64,000 nt of DNA, from positions 843,001 to 907,000 of the forward strand of contig NZ_JAOQNG010000001.1 of the NCBI RefSeq assembly GCF_025961225.1. Direction: 5' to 3'. The position numbers and the translations under genes are program-made. The stretch's first letter is position 1. Each line of letters starts with the position of its first letter. Below are positions 42,175 through 50,965 of the stretch, piece after piece. The notes under the pieces are model-generated. The model made no database searches and was not told where the DNA came from. It was given only the letters and a program-made list of their open reading frames with translations. Source of the stretch: Azospirillum canadense (lineage in GTDB: Bacteria > Pseudomonadota > Alphaproteobacteria > Azospirillales > Azospirillaceae).

Positions 42175-43830
42175 ATGACCGACGCCCGCCACAACCCTTA
42201 CGAGACCGATCTCGACCAGAACGCGGCCAACACCGTGCCGCTGTCGCCGCTCTCCTTCCTGCGCCGCACCGCCGCGGTTTATCCGCAGCGCACCGCCGTC
42301 ATCCACGGCCCGGTCCGCCGCACCTGGGCGGAGACCTACGAGCGTTGCGTGCGGCTCGCCTCGGCGCTGACCAAGCGCGGCATCGGACTCGGTGACACGG
42401 TGGCGGTCATGGCCCCCAACACGCCGGAGTCGTTCGAGGCCCATTTCGGCGTGCCGATGGCCGGCGCCGTGCTGAACGCCCTGAACATTCGCCTGGACGC
42501 GGAGGCGCTGGCCTTCATCCTGGAGCATGGCGAGGCGAAGATCCTGCTGACCGACCGGGAATTCTCGCCGGTGATCGCCAAGGCCATCCATATGCTGGAG
42601 CCGAAGCGCCGCCCGATCGTCATCGACATCGACGACCCGCAGGCCAAGGGCGGCGAGCTGATCGGCGAGCAGACCTACGAACAGTTCCTGGAAACCGGCG
42701 ACCCGGATTTCGCTTGGCCGATGCCGGACCGGGAATGGCAGGCGATCGCGCTGAACTACACGTCGGGCACCACCGGCAATCCGAAGGGCGTCGTCTATCA
42801 CCACCGCGGCGCCTACCTGAACGCCATGGGCAACGTGCTGACCTGGGCGATGCCGCACCATCCCGTGTATCTGTGGACGCTGCCCATGTTCCACTGCAAC
42901 GGCTGGTGCTTCCCCTGGACGGTCACGGCGATGGCCGGCACCAACGTCTGCGTCCGCACCATCTCGGCCAAGGGCATCTACGACGCGCTGGCCGACCTCG
43001 GCGTCACCCACATGTGCGGCGCGCCCATCATCATGGGCCTGATCGTCAACGCGCCGGAGGAGCAGAAGCGCGAGATCCCGCGCGGCGTGAAGATGATGAC
43101 CGCCGGCGCCGCCCCGCCCGCCGCGGTGATCGAGAAGATCGAGCGGCTGGGCTTCGACGTCACCCACGTGTACGGCCTGACGGAGGTCTACGGCCCGGTC
43201 ACCATCTGTGCCTGGCACGAGCGCTGGGACGACCTGCCGCTGGAAGAGCGCGCGGCGCTGAAGGCGCGCCAGGGCGTCAACTACGCCACGCTGGAAGGGC
43301 TGATGGTCGCCGACCCCAACACGCTGCAGCCGACCCGCAAGGACGGGGTGACGATGGGCGAGATCTTCATGCGCGGCAACACCGTCATGAAAGGCTACCT
43401 GAAGAACCCGCGCGCCACGCAGGAGGCCTTCTCCGGCGGCTGGTTCCACACCGGCGACCTTGGCGTCTGGCACCCCGACGGCTATATCGAGCTGAAGGAC
43501 CGCTCCAAGGACATCATCATCTCCGGCGGCGAGAACATCTCGACCATCGAGGTCGAGTCGGTCCTCTACAAGCATCCGGACATCGTCGAGGCCGCGGTGG
43601 TCGCGCGCCCCGACGAGAAATGGGGCGAGACACCCTGCGCCTTCGTCACGCTGAAGGACGGCACGTCCCTGACCGAGGCCGAGGTGATCGCCTACTGCCG
43701 CGAGCATCTGGCCCACTTCAAGTGCCCGCGCACGGTGGTTTTCACCGCCCTGCCGAAGACCTCCACCGGCAAGATCCAGAAGTACGTCCTGCGCGACCAG
43801 GCGCGCGCCCTGAACGGCGCAAAGGCGTAA
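42175..43830 (+). CDS. acyl-CoA synthetase (AMP-forming)
   Basis: 551 residues. Core motifs of the adenylate-forming family are intact: YTSGTTGNPKGVVYHHRGAYLN (P-loop), WTLPMFHCNGWCFPW, THVYGLTEVYGPVTI (A5), GWFHTGDLGVWHPDGYIELKDRSKD (A7-A8) and the catalytic lysine in KTSTGKIQKYVLR. The ALNIRLDAEALAFILEHGEAKILLTD start resembles plant AAE and DmdB-like enzymes, which use short to medium-chain, sometimes sulphur-containing acids. Substrate is not known. The GGAGGCCCCG site precedes the ATG. The Eis-like gene begins 5 bp after it. Confidence 0.92.
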   Translation: MTDARHNPYETDLDQNAANTVPLSPLSFLRRTAAVYPQRTAVIHGPVRRTWAETYERCVRLASALTKRGIGLGDTVAVMAPNTPESFEAHFGVPMAGAVLNALNIRLDAEALAFILEHGEAKILLTDREFSPVIAKAIHMLEPKRRPIVIDIDDPQAKGGELIGEQTYEQFLETGDPDFAWPMPDREWQAIALNYTSGTTGNPKGVVYHHRGAYLNAMGNVLTWAMPHHPVYLWTLPMFHCNGWCFPWTVTAMAGTNVCVRTISAKGIYDALADLGVTHMCGAPIIMGLIVNAPEEQKREIPRGVKMMTAGAAPPAAVIEKIERLGFDVTHVYGLTEVYGPVTICAWHERWDDLPLEERAALKARQGVNYATLEGLMVADPNTLQPTRKDGVTMGEIFMRGNTVMKGYLKNPRATQEAFSGGWFHTGDLGVWHPDGYIELKDRSKDIIISGGENISTIEVESVLYKHPDIVEAAVVARPDEKWGETPCAFVTLKDGTSLTEAEVIAYCREHLAHFKCPRTVVFTALPKTSTGKIQKYVLRDQARALNGAKA

Positions 43831-43835
43831 GGGCG

Positions 43836-45062
43836 ATGACGGGTCCGGGGGGCTTCGGCCCCCTGTCTCCCACCAATTTGGCCGCGGACTTGGACGCCGC
43901 CGCAACCCTGGTCCGCCAGGGCTTCGGCATCTCGCGGGAAAACTTCGAGCGGTCCATCGCTCTGTTCGGCGCGGACGTGCTGCGCGGCCTGCGGCTGGAT
44001 GGGCGCCGTGATGGGAGCCTGGTCGGCTGCGCCGCCGTCTGGCCGATGGACCAGTGGTTCGGCGGGCGCCCGGTGCCGGCACAGGGAGTCGCCGCCGTCG
44101 CGGTCGACCCGGCGGAGCGGGGGAGGGGGCACGGAACCGCCTTGGTTCGCGGCATTCTGGAGGAGGCCCGCAGCTCCGGCGCCGCCCTTTCCGTCCTCTA
44201 TCCCGCGACCTTCGCGCTCTACGCCAGGGCCGGCTACGGCCGTGGCGGGGTTTCCTTCGACTGGAGCGCGCCGCCCGCCGCCTTCCTCGGTCAGCCTCTG
44301 CCGGACGACGGCACCATCACGCGCGCCGACCCCAGGGACGCGACTCCGCTGGCGGCACTGCGCCGGCGCGTGCTCGAAACCGGCAACGGGCTGGTGGAAC
44401 GAAACGAAGGGTTGTGGAGTTTCGCCCTCTGCCCGGATGGTGAGCCGTCCGATCTCTATCTCTTGAACGGTCCGGACGGTCCGGAAGGCTACGTCGCGGT
44501 CGGTGCGCCAAAACGTCGCGGCCTCGCTGTCGCTGACATCTGCCTCCTCAGCCGCCGCGCCGCGCGGCTCGCGATGGGCTTCCTGGCGGGGCACCGGGCG
44601 CAGGTCGACCGGATTCGCTGGCGCGGCGGGCCGGACGATCCGCTGGCGCTGCTCGCCTCCGCGCCCGCCACGGCTGGCGGCATCGCCGTGGACGCGCGCG
44701 AGGAGTGGTTGCTTCGAATCCTGGACGTCGAACGCGCGCTTGGCGCCCGCGGCTATCCCGCTGCGTTGACCGCGGAGCTTCTCCTCGACGTCGCGGACCC
44801 GCTGTTTCCCGCCAATTCCGGGCTTTTCCGGCTCTCCGTGGCTGGCGGCCGCGGCGTTGCCCACCGTCTTTCCGAACCGGCGGCGCGTCCAGCCGCGGGC
44901 GCGCTGTCCCTGGACATGGCCGCGCTTTCCACACTTTACAGTGGGCATAGAGGTGCCGTTTTGCTCCGCCAGGTTGGGTTGCTGGCGGGCGCGGACGACG
45001 CCGTGGCGACCGCTTCCCTTGCCTTCGCGGGACCGAGCCCTTGGATGCCCGACCGCTTCTGA
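43836..45062 (+). CDS. Eis-like GNAT acetyltransferase
   Basis: 408 residues from ATG 43836. The N-terminal GNAT domain has VAAVAVDPAERGRGHGTALVRGILE with the acetyl-CoA loop and SVLYPATFALYARAGYGRGG, the Eis signature LYPAT...YR..GYG. A second GNAT-like middle domain and a C-terminal SCP2-like part (SLDMAALSTLYSGHRG) complete the three-part Eis layout. In Mycobacterium, Eis acetylates aminoglycosides and peptide lysines at several sites. Here it follows the acyl-CoA synthetase closely, which may reflect a shared substrate or just operon sharing. The substrate is unknown. Confidence 0.85.
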   Translation: MTGPGGFGPLSPTNLAADLDAAATLVRQGFGISRENFERSIALFGADVLRGLRLDGRRDGSLVGCAAVWPMDQWFGGRPVPAQGVAAVAVDPAERGRGHGTALVRGILEEARSSGAALSVLYPATFALYARAGYGRGGVSFDWSAPPAAFLGQPLPDDGTITRADPRDATPLAALRRRVLETGNGLVERNEGLWSFALCPDGEPSDLYLLNGPDGPEGYVAVGAPKRRGLAVADICLLSRRAARLAMGFLAGHRAQVDRIRWRGGPDDPLALLASAPATAGGIAVDAREEWLLRILDVERALGARGYPAALTAELLLDVADPLFPANSGLFRLSVAGGRGVAHRLSEPAARPAAGALSLDMAALSTLYSGHRGAVLLRQVGLLAGADDAVATASLAFAGPSPWMPDRF

Positions 45063-45182
45063 ACGCGTGTTAAGGAATGACACAGGTCATACCAGAAATT
45101 AATTCTTGGCGGCATATAAGGTTAAGACAAGGCATCAAAACCGCGGAAGCGGCGCCGCTGAACTCGGGGGAGCCCGATTGCC

Positions 45183-47564
45183 ATGACGATCGGAAAGCGT
45201 ATCGCGCTTGGGTTTGTGACCGTCCTTCTGCTGACGATGGTCGTGGCCTTCGTGGGCTGGAGCAGCCTGCGCACCTACGCCGGGCGCGTCGATGTCGCGG
45301 CGCACACCGCCGATTTGGACACCCGCCTGAAGGCCGTGCGGATCGAGGAGGCGCGTTTCGTGACGGAGCGCGACGCCCGGGCCGCCGCCAGCGTGCCGGG
45401 CATGTTGGAGACCCTGCGGGCCGAAGCGCGCGAGACGAAGGGCGCGCTGGACGATGCCGGCAGCGTCCGCCTGCTGGACGACATCCTGGCGGGCATCGAC
45501 GGCTACCGCGCCGCCTTCGCCAACTTCGTCGCCCAGGACAAGGACGCCCGCGCCCGCACCGAGGGCATGGAGACCCGGGCGCGCGCCCTAAAGGACATCG
45601 CGGAGAAGATCGGCCGCCAGCAGTCCGACCGCTACGACCAGAACATGGTCAGCCTGCGCGACGCGGAGCACGCGGTCCGGCAGGCGCGCGACACCTCCGA
45701 CCGCGCCGACCGGCTGATTGAGACGGTGCTGGAGGCCCGCCGCCTGCAGGCGGAGTTCCTGCGCACGCGCAACCCGGCTGGCATGCAGGCCGTCGGCGAC
45801 GCCGTCGCGCTGCTGCTGTCGACCGTCGAGAGCGTGGAGAAGGATCTGGCCGGCACCAACGACGAGGACCTTGCCAAGCAGATCGTCGCCGCGGTGCGCG
45901 ACTACCGCGCCGCCCTGGACCAGGTCAGCGCGGCCGAGTCGGGCCGGGGGCTGGACACCCACGCCCAGCAGATCCAGAAGCTCGCCCACGAGATGCAGGA
46001 AAACCAGGGCTCGGTGTCCGCTGCCCTCCAGGAAGCCGCGGGCTTCGCGCAGAGCGAGGTGAACGAGGCCGTTCAGCTGCGCGGCGTCGCCATGCGCCTG
46101 ATCCAGAACGCGCAGGCCGCCATGCTCGGCCAGCGCGACTATCTGCTGGGGGGCGATGCGGCGGCGCGGGCCACCGTCGCCGCGGCGGTCAAGGAGACGC
46201 TGGATCTGGCGAAACAGGCCGGCGCCGTCCTGGCCGATGCGGACGGCCGCGCGCTGATCGCCGCGATCACCGACGCCGCCCAGGCGTTCGACCGGGAGTT
46301 CGCGGCGCTGGTCGCGGCCAGCGAGAACCAGCGCGCCGCCTCCACCGCCATGGCCAAGGCGGCCGGGGCGGTCAGCGACCAGGTGGCGCGGCTCGTCTCC
46401 ATCCAGCGCGAGGACCGCGAGAACGGGCGCGCGAACGCCAGCACCGTGATCATCGTCGGCGCGCTGGTGTCGCTGGCGTTGGGCTTGCTGCTGGCTTGGT
46501 TCATCGACCGCGGCATCACGCTTCCCTTGCACGCCATGACCGGCGCCATGGGCCGCCTGTCCGAAGGCGACCTGGACGTCGACATCCCCGGCGCCGACCG
46601 CAAGGACGAACTGCGCGCCATGGCGCTGGCGCTGCGCGTCTTCAAGGAAAACGCGCTGGAGATGCAGCGCATGGAGGGCGAGCGGGAGGAGATGCGGCGG
46701 CAGATCGACGCCGACCGCCGCCGCACCATGAACGAGTTCGCTGCGGGCTTCGAGCAGGCGGTGTCCGGCGTCGTCGTCTCGCTGACCGATTCGGCCGGCA
46801 ACCTGGGCCGCGACGCGCAGGAGATGTCGTCGGACGCGGCGCTGACCACCGCGAAGTCCAGCGCCGTGGCCTCGGCGTCGGAGCAGGCCTCCAGCAACGT
46901 CCAGACCGTCGCCGCGGCGGCGGAGGAGCTGTCCTCCTCCATCGCCGAGATCTCGCGCCAGCTCAACGCCAGCTCGCAGGTGGCCATGGGTGCGGCGGGC
47001 AAGGCGCGGGAGACCAACACCATCGTCGAAGGGCTGGCCGACGCGGCCCAGCGCATCGGGCAGGTCGTCAACCTGATCGGCGAGATCGCCAGCCAGACCA
47101 ACCTGCTGGCGCTCAACGCCACCATCGAGGCCGCCCGCGCCGGGGAGGCCGGAAAAGGCTTCGCGGTCGTGGCGACGGAGGTCAAGAACCTCGCCGGCCA
47201 GACCGCCAAGGCGACGGAGGAAATCTCCTCCCAGGTCGCGGACATGCAGGCCGCGACCGGCGGTGCCGTGGAGGCGATCCGCACCATCTCCGACGCGGTC
47301 GGGACGATCAGCCGCACCGTGACCGACATCGCCCAGGCGATGGAGCAGCAGGGCCTCGCCACCCGCGAGATCGCGCAGAACGTCAACGAGGCCGCGGAGG
47401 GCACGCAACAGGTGATGCGCCACATCGCGGAGGTCACCCACGCCGCCAGCAAGACTGGCGGCGCCGCCGACGCCGTCCTCGACGCCAGCCGCACGCTGGC
47501 CCGTCAGGCCGAACATCTGCGGTCGGAGGTCCAAGGCTTCCTGAACAAGGTGCGCTCGGCGTAG
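45183..47564 (+). CDS. methyl-accepting chemotaxis protein
   Basis: 793 residues. [26 protein letters not shown] is TM1; the long helical periplasmic sensor (about 35-420) has no Cache fold, more like a helical bimodular (HBM) or four-helix domain. TM2 is near 420-440 ([21 protein letters not shown]), then HAMP ([20 protein letters not shown]). The signalling hairpin tip [20 protein letters not shown] lies near residue 640. No C-terminal CheR-binding pentapeptide (ends NKVRSA). It senses a periplasmic ligand that cannot be told from sequence and signals through CheW/CheA. Confidence 0.95.
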   Translation: MTIGKRIALGFVTVLLLTMVVAFVGWSSLRTYAGRVDVAAHTADLDTRLKAVRIEEARFVTERDARAAASVPGMLETLRAEARETKGALDDAGSVRLLDDILAGIDGYRAAFANFVAQDKDARARTEGMETRARALKDIAEKIGRQQSDRYDQNMVSLRDAEHAVRQARDTSDRADRLIETVLEARRLQAEFLRTRNPAGMQAVGDAVALLLSTVESVEKDLAGTNDEDLAKQIVAAVRDYRAALDQVSAAESGRGLDTHAQQIQKLAHEMQENQGSVSAALQEAAGFAQSEVNEAVQLRGVAMRLIQNAQAAMLGQRDYLLGGDAAARATVAAAVKETLDLAKQAGAVLADADGRALIAAITDAAQAFDREFAALVAASENQRAASTAMAKAAGAVSDQVARLVSIQREDRENGRANASTVIIVGALVSLALGLLLAWFIDRGITLPLHAMTGAMGRLSEGDLDVDIPGADRKDELRAMALALRVFKENALEMQRMEGEREEMRRQIDADRRRTMNEFAAGFEQAVSGVVVSLTDSAGNLGRDAQEMSSDAALTTAKSSAVASASEQASSNVQTVAAAAEELSSSIAEISRQLNASSQVAMGAAGKARETNTIVEGLADAAQRIGQVVNLIGEIASQTNLLALNATIEAARAGEAGKGFAVVATEVKNLAGQTAKATEEISSQVADMQAATGGAVEAIRTISDAVGTISRTVTDIAQAMEQQGLATREIAQNVNEAAEGTQQVMRHIAEVTHAASKTGGAADAVLDASRTLARQAEHLRSEVQGFLNKVRSA

Positions 47565-47577
47565 GTTTGCTTCAATG

Positions 47578-47645
47578 CGGCGGAGTTCCCTCCCTTGCCG
47601 AAGGCGGGGGAGGGTTAGGGTGGGGGCCCAGTGCAACCACCCCCC
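47578..47645. repeat. dispersed repeat (copy 3, half element)
   Basis: A 60-bp stretch (gcggagttccctccc...ggggagggttagggtgggggccca-tgcaaccac) is nearly identical to 61796-61856. It sits between the chemoreceptor and the O-antigen ligase gene. Confidence 0.85.
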
Positions 47646-47730
47646 GCCCCAACATTCACCCGGCCGCTCCCCGTTGCTTTCACACCGGGCTTCTGTTAAG
47701 CCGCGCCGTGCCTTCCGGACGCGAGATCAC

Positions 47731-48966
47731 ATGGCCTTCTCCCTGTCACGCCTCGATTCCTCCAAGGCGCTTCCCGATTCCTTCCTGGCGGTGCTGGCCG
47801 GTCTGGCGGCGCTGCTGCTCGGGCCACTGGCGGCGGTGGCGCCGCGTGGGCTGCCGGTGTGGGCTATTTCGGTGATCCTGATCGGGCTGGCCGGGCTGGC
47901 GCGACGCGACGCGCTCGGCCGCCTGCAACGGGCGCTGCCGGGCACGGCCGTGGTGGGCGCCTTCCTGCTGCTGGCCGCTCTTTCGGTGATGTGGAGCCCA
48001 TCGTCCCGCGCCGGTCTGACGGTGGTAGAGATCAGCTACATCGCGCTCAGCGCGCTGGCCGGCGGGGCGTGGCTGTCCTCCCTGCCGGGGGTGGAGGCGC
48101 GGCGGCTGATCCAGCTGTTCCTGGCCGGCACCTTCGTCGGCATCGCGGTCTTCGCGGCGGAGGCTGCGCTGGATTTCCCGCTGCACCGCTGGTGGAACCA
48201 CGTCCCGGCGGACTTCCCCATCGCGGACAGCAACGTTCCCAAGCGCACCGCGGCCTTGCTCTGCCTGCTGGTCTGGCCGGCGGCGATGGCGCTCGACCGC
48301 GGCGGGCGGCGTGGGCTGGCGCTGCTGCTGCCCATCGGCTACGCGGCGGCCTGCCTTCTGCTGACCAGCCGGTCGGCGATGATGGGCATCGCCGTCGGCG
48401 TGGCCGTCTTCCTCCTGTCCTGCTGGTCGGTGCGGGCGGTTCGGGCCGCCCTGGGGACCGCACTGGCCCTTGCCTTCGCCGCGGTCCTGCCGGCCGTCCT
48501 GCTGTTCGACCGCGTTCTCGACCTCGACGCCGCCCCCTGGCTGTTCCGCTCCGCCCAGCACCGCGTGGAGATCTGGGGCATGGCGGCGGAGCGCGCCCTG
48601 GAGACGCCCTTCCTCGGGCAGGGCATCGACGCCTCCCGCGCCCTGATGCCGGAAGGCGAGGTGTCGCGCTTCGGCATCATCACCGACAGCCTGCTGCCGC
48701 TGCACCCGCACAACGCCTTCCTCCAGGTCTGGCTGGAGCTGGGCGGCCTGGGTGCTGCGCTGGCCCTGGCGGCAGCCTTGCTCCTCCTCTTCGGGACGGC
48801 GCGGCTGGAGGAGCGGGAGCAGCCCTTCGCGCTCGCCCTGTTCGCCTCCGGCCTCGCCATGGTCAGCACCGCCTACGGCATCTGGCAGGCCTGGTGGATG
48901 GCCGGCATCCTGTCGGCTGGGCTGATGCTGCGCCTCGCCGCCCGCACGCCGGCCCATGATGACTAA
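47731..48966 (+). CDS. O-antigen ligase/polymerase family membrane protein
   Basis: 411 residues from ATG 47731. About ten or more hydrophobic helices with a large periplasmic loop in the second half. Wzy_C-type landmarks are present: LLTSRSAMMGIAVGVAVFLL, then the loop AQHRVEIWGMAAERALETPFLGQGID and the PHNAFLQVWLELGGLGAALAL segment with the HNAFLQxWxExG motif of WaaL/Wzy proteins. It joins or polymerises envelope glycan in the periplasm. The following GT9 gene overlaps it by 11 bp. Confidence 0.9.
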   Translation: MAFSLSRLDSSKALPDSFLAVLAGLAALLLGPLAAVAPRGLPVWAISVILIGLAGLARRDALGRLQRALPGTAVVGAFLLLAALSVMWSPSSRAGLTVVEISYIALSALAGGAWLSSLPGVEARRLIQLFLAGTFVGIAVFAAEAALDFPLHRWWNHVPADFPIADSNVPKRTAALLCLLVWPAAMALDRGGRRGLALLLPIGYAAACLLLTSRSAMMGIAVGVAVFLLSCWSVRAVRAALGTALALAFAAVLPAVLLFDRVLDLDAAPWLFRSAQHRVEIWGMAAERALETPFLGQGIDASRALMPEGEVSRFGIITDSLLPLHPHNAFLQVWLELGGLGAALALAAALLLLFGTARLEEREQPFALALFASGLAMVSTAYGIWQAWWMAGILSAGLMLRLAARTPAHDD

Positions 48967-49894
48967 AGCGGAACCGCGCCGGGTCCTGGTCATCAAGCTG
49001 GGCGCCTTCGGCGACTTCTTCCTGGCGCAGACCGCCTTCGCCGCCATCCGGCGCCACCACGCCGGCGCCCATCTCGCCCTGCTGACCCTGCCGTCGCTGG
49101 CCCCGCTCGCCCGCCTCAGCGGCCTGTTCGACGAGGTGCTGGAGGACCCGCGCGGGCGCAAGCTCGCCGATTACCTCCGGGTGCGCCGCCTGCTGCGCGC
49201 CGGGCGGTTCGACCGCGTCTACGATCTGCAGGCGCAGCCGCGCACCGACCGGTATTTTTGGCTGCTCGCCCCTGGCCCCTGGCCGGAATGGTCGGGCACG
49301 GCGCTGGGTGCGTCCCACCGCGACCAGTATGCCGGGCGCCGCCGGGTGCCGGTGCTGGCGCGCTACGCCCGGCAACTCGCCCCGTTCGGCATTGCGCTGG
49401 ACGACACGCCCGACCTGTCCTGGCTGGACGCCGACACCGCCCGCTTTGGCCTGACGGGTGCCTACGCCCTGCTGATCCCCGGTTCCTCCCCCGGCCGCCC
49501 GGACAAGCGCTGGCCGATCGAGCGTTATTCCGATCTCGCCAACGCCCTGGCGGACCGTGGCGTGACGCCGGTCGTACTGGGCACCGCGATTGAGGCCGAC
49601 CTCGCTAGGGGCATCGCCGCCGCCTGTCCGGCGGCCGTGGACCTGACCAGCCAAACCAGCGTGCCGGAGATCGCCGGGCTGGCCCGCCGGGCCTGGGCGG
49701 CGGTCGGCAACGACACCGGCCCGACGCATCTGGTGGCCGCGGTCGGCTGCCCGACGGTGGCCGTCTTCTCCGACGCGTCCAAGCCGATCCACGCCAATGG
49801 GCCGCGCGTCGTGGTCCACCACCGGCCGGACTTCGCGGCCATGGACGTGGCCGGCGTGCTGGACGCGATGGACGCGGTTTCCGCGAACCGGTAG
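48956..49894 (+). CDS. glycosyltransferase family 9 protein
   Basis: 312 residues. RRVLVIKLGAFGDFFLAQTAFAAIRRHH is the heptosyltransferase-type N-terminus, YDLQAQPRTDRYFWLL the acceptor part, and LLIPGSSPGRPDKRWPIERYSDLANAL and VGNDTGPTHLVAAVGCPTVAVF the donor-site motifs of GT9. It overlaps the O-antigen ligase stop by 11 bp; ATG at 48959 is also in frame. Probably transfers heptose or another sugar in LPS or related glycan assembly; the precise sugar is unknown. Confidence 0.92.
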   Translation: MMTKAEPRRVLVIKLGAFGDFFLAQTAFAAIRRHHAGAHLALLTLPSLAPLARLSGLFDEVLEDPRGRKLADYLRVRRLLRAGRFDRVYDLQAQPRTDRYFWLLAPGPWPEWSGTALGASHRDQYAGRRRVPVLARYARQLAPFGIALDDTPDLSWLDADTARFGLTGAYALLIPGSSPGRPDKRWPIERYSDLANALADRGVTPVVLGTAIEADLARGIAAACPAAVDLTSQTSVPEIAGLARRAWAAVGNDTGPTHLVAAVGCPTVAVFSDASKPIHANGPRVVVHHRPDFAAMDVAGVLDAMDAVSANR

Positions 49895-49936
49895 AGTGCC
49901 GCCCTGATTCCCGGGGTTTCAGGAGTTTTCAAGGTT

Positions 49937-50965
49937 TTGAGCAGCCAGGAGGTCAGCCTCAGCCCGACGGATCCGGTCGTGCTGCCCGCGCCGAAGCCGG
50001 GCGGGCGGCTGATGCTGGCCGCCAAGCTGGTGGTGACGCTGGCGGTGCTCGGCCTGCTGGCGTCGAAGGCGGACTGGTCCGGGGTGCTCGATCGCATCGC
50101 CGGCGCCGACCCGGCGTGGCTCGCCGCCGGATTTGCCGCGAAATTCCTCTCGGTCGTCTGCTCCGCCGAACGCTGGCGCGACGCGCTGCACGCGGCGGGA
50201 GAGCGGGTGTCCCGCTGGCTGGCCATGCGGCTGATGTTCGCCGGGCTGTTCTTCGGGCAGGTGCTGCCGGGGGCGCTGGGCGGCGACGTGGTGCGCGGCT
50301 GGCTGACCTACCGCGGCGGCGGTTCCTCCTCCGCCGTGGTGCTCGCCCTGGTCATGGACCGGCTGCTGGCCCTGGTCGGCTGCGTCCTCCTGCTGTTCGC
50401 CGGGCTGCCGCATCTGGTCGCCACGGCGCCGCCCGCCGTCGCCTGGGCCGGTCCCGCCGCCGTCCTGCTGCTGACCGCCGGCCTCCTCGCCGGCATCCAG
50501 GCTGACCGCATCCCGCTGCCGTCCATTCTCAAGCGACCGCCGGTCGTCGCCCTCCAGTCGCTGGTGTCCCGGCTGCGCGGCGCGCTGTTCAGCCGCTGGG
50601 CCCTGGTCGGGCTGGTCCACAGCACGGCGGTGCATGTCTGCACCATCGTCGCTGTGATCGCCTATTCCCGCGCGCTCGGCCTCCCGGTGGCGGTGGCCGA
50701 CGCGGTGGCCGTCGTGCCGATGACCATCTTCGCGGCGGCGCTGCCCATCTCCCTCAACGGCTGGGGCGTGCGCGAGGGGGCCTTCGTGGCCGGCTTTGCG
50801 CTCTACGGCCTCGGCCCGGCGGAAGCCCTGGTCCTGTCGTTGATGATCGGGCTGTCCGTCACCCTGTCCTCCCTGCCGGGCGGTTTGCTCTGGCTCGGCC
50901 TGTCGGGCCGCCGCCTGTCGGACCGCCGGGGTGAGGCTTCCGCACCCTCCGGAACACCTTCATGA
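49937..50965 (+). CDS. flippase-like/LPG synthase transmembrane domain protein (UPF0104)
   Basis: 342 residues if started at TTG 49937; the first convincing ATG is around 50011, just before the first helix, and could be the true start. Eight or so hydrophobic helices carry the family landmarks: GQVLPGALGGDVVRGWLTYRGG, ALVMDRLLALVGC and LPISLNGWGVREGAFVAGFALYG. These are AglD/MprF-N-type proteins with likely lipid-linked sugar or lipid flipping roles. It ends with the ATGA overlap into the methyltransferase-GT2 gene, so these two are coupled. Confidence 0.9.
   Translation: MSSQEVSLSPTDPVVLPAPKPGGRLMLAAKLVVTLAVLGLLASKADWSGVLDRIAGADPAWLAAGFAAKFLSVVCSAERWRDALHAAGERVSRWLAMRLMFAGLFFGQVLPGALGGDVVRGWLTYRGGGSSSAVVLALVMDRLLALVGCVLLLFAGLPHLVATAPPAVAWAGPAAVLLLTAGLLAGIQADRIPLPSILKRPPVVALQSLVSRLRGALFSRWALVGLVHSTAVHVCTIVAVIAYSRALGLPVAVADAVAVVPMTIFAAALPISLNGWGVREGAFVAGFALYGLGPAEALVLSLMIGLSVTLSSLPGGLLWLGLSGRRLSDRRGEASAPSGTPS

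Noticed and set aside
41356..44082. A 908-residue minus-strand open frame opposite the acyl-CoA synthetase
   Set aside because: Composition is His/Gln/Arg-rich and non-protein-like, and it mirrors proC, ybaK and the synthetase.
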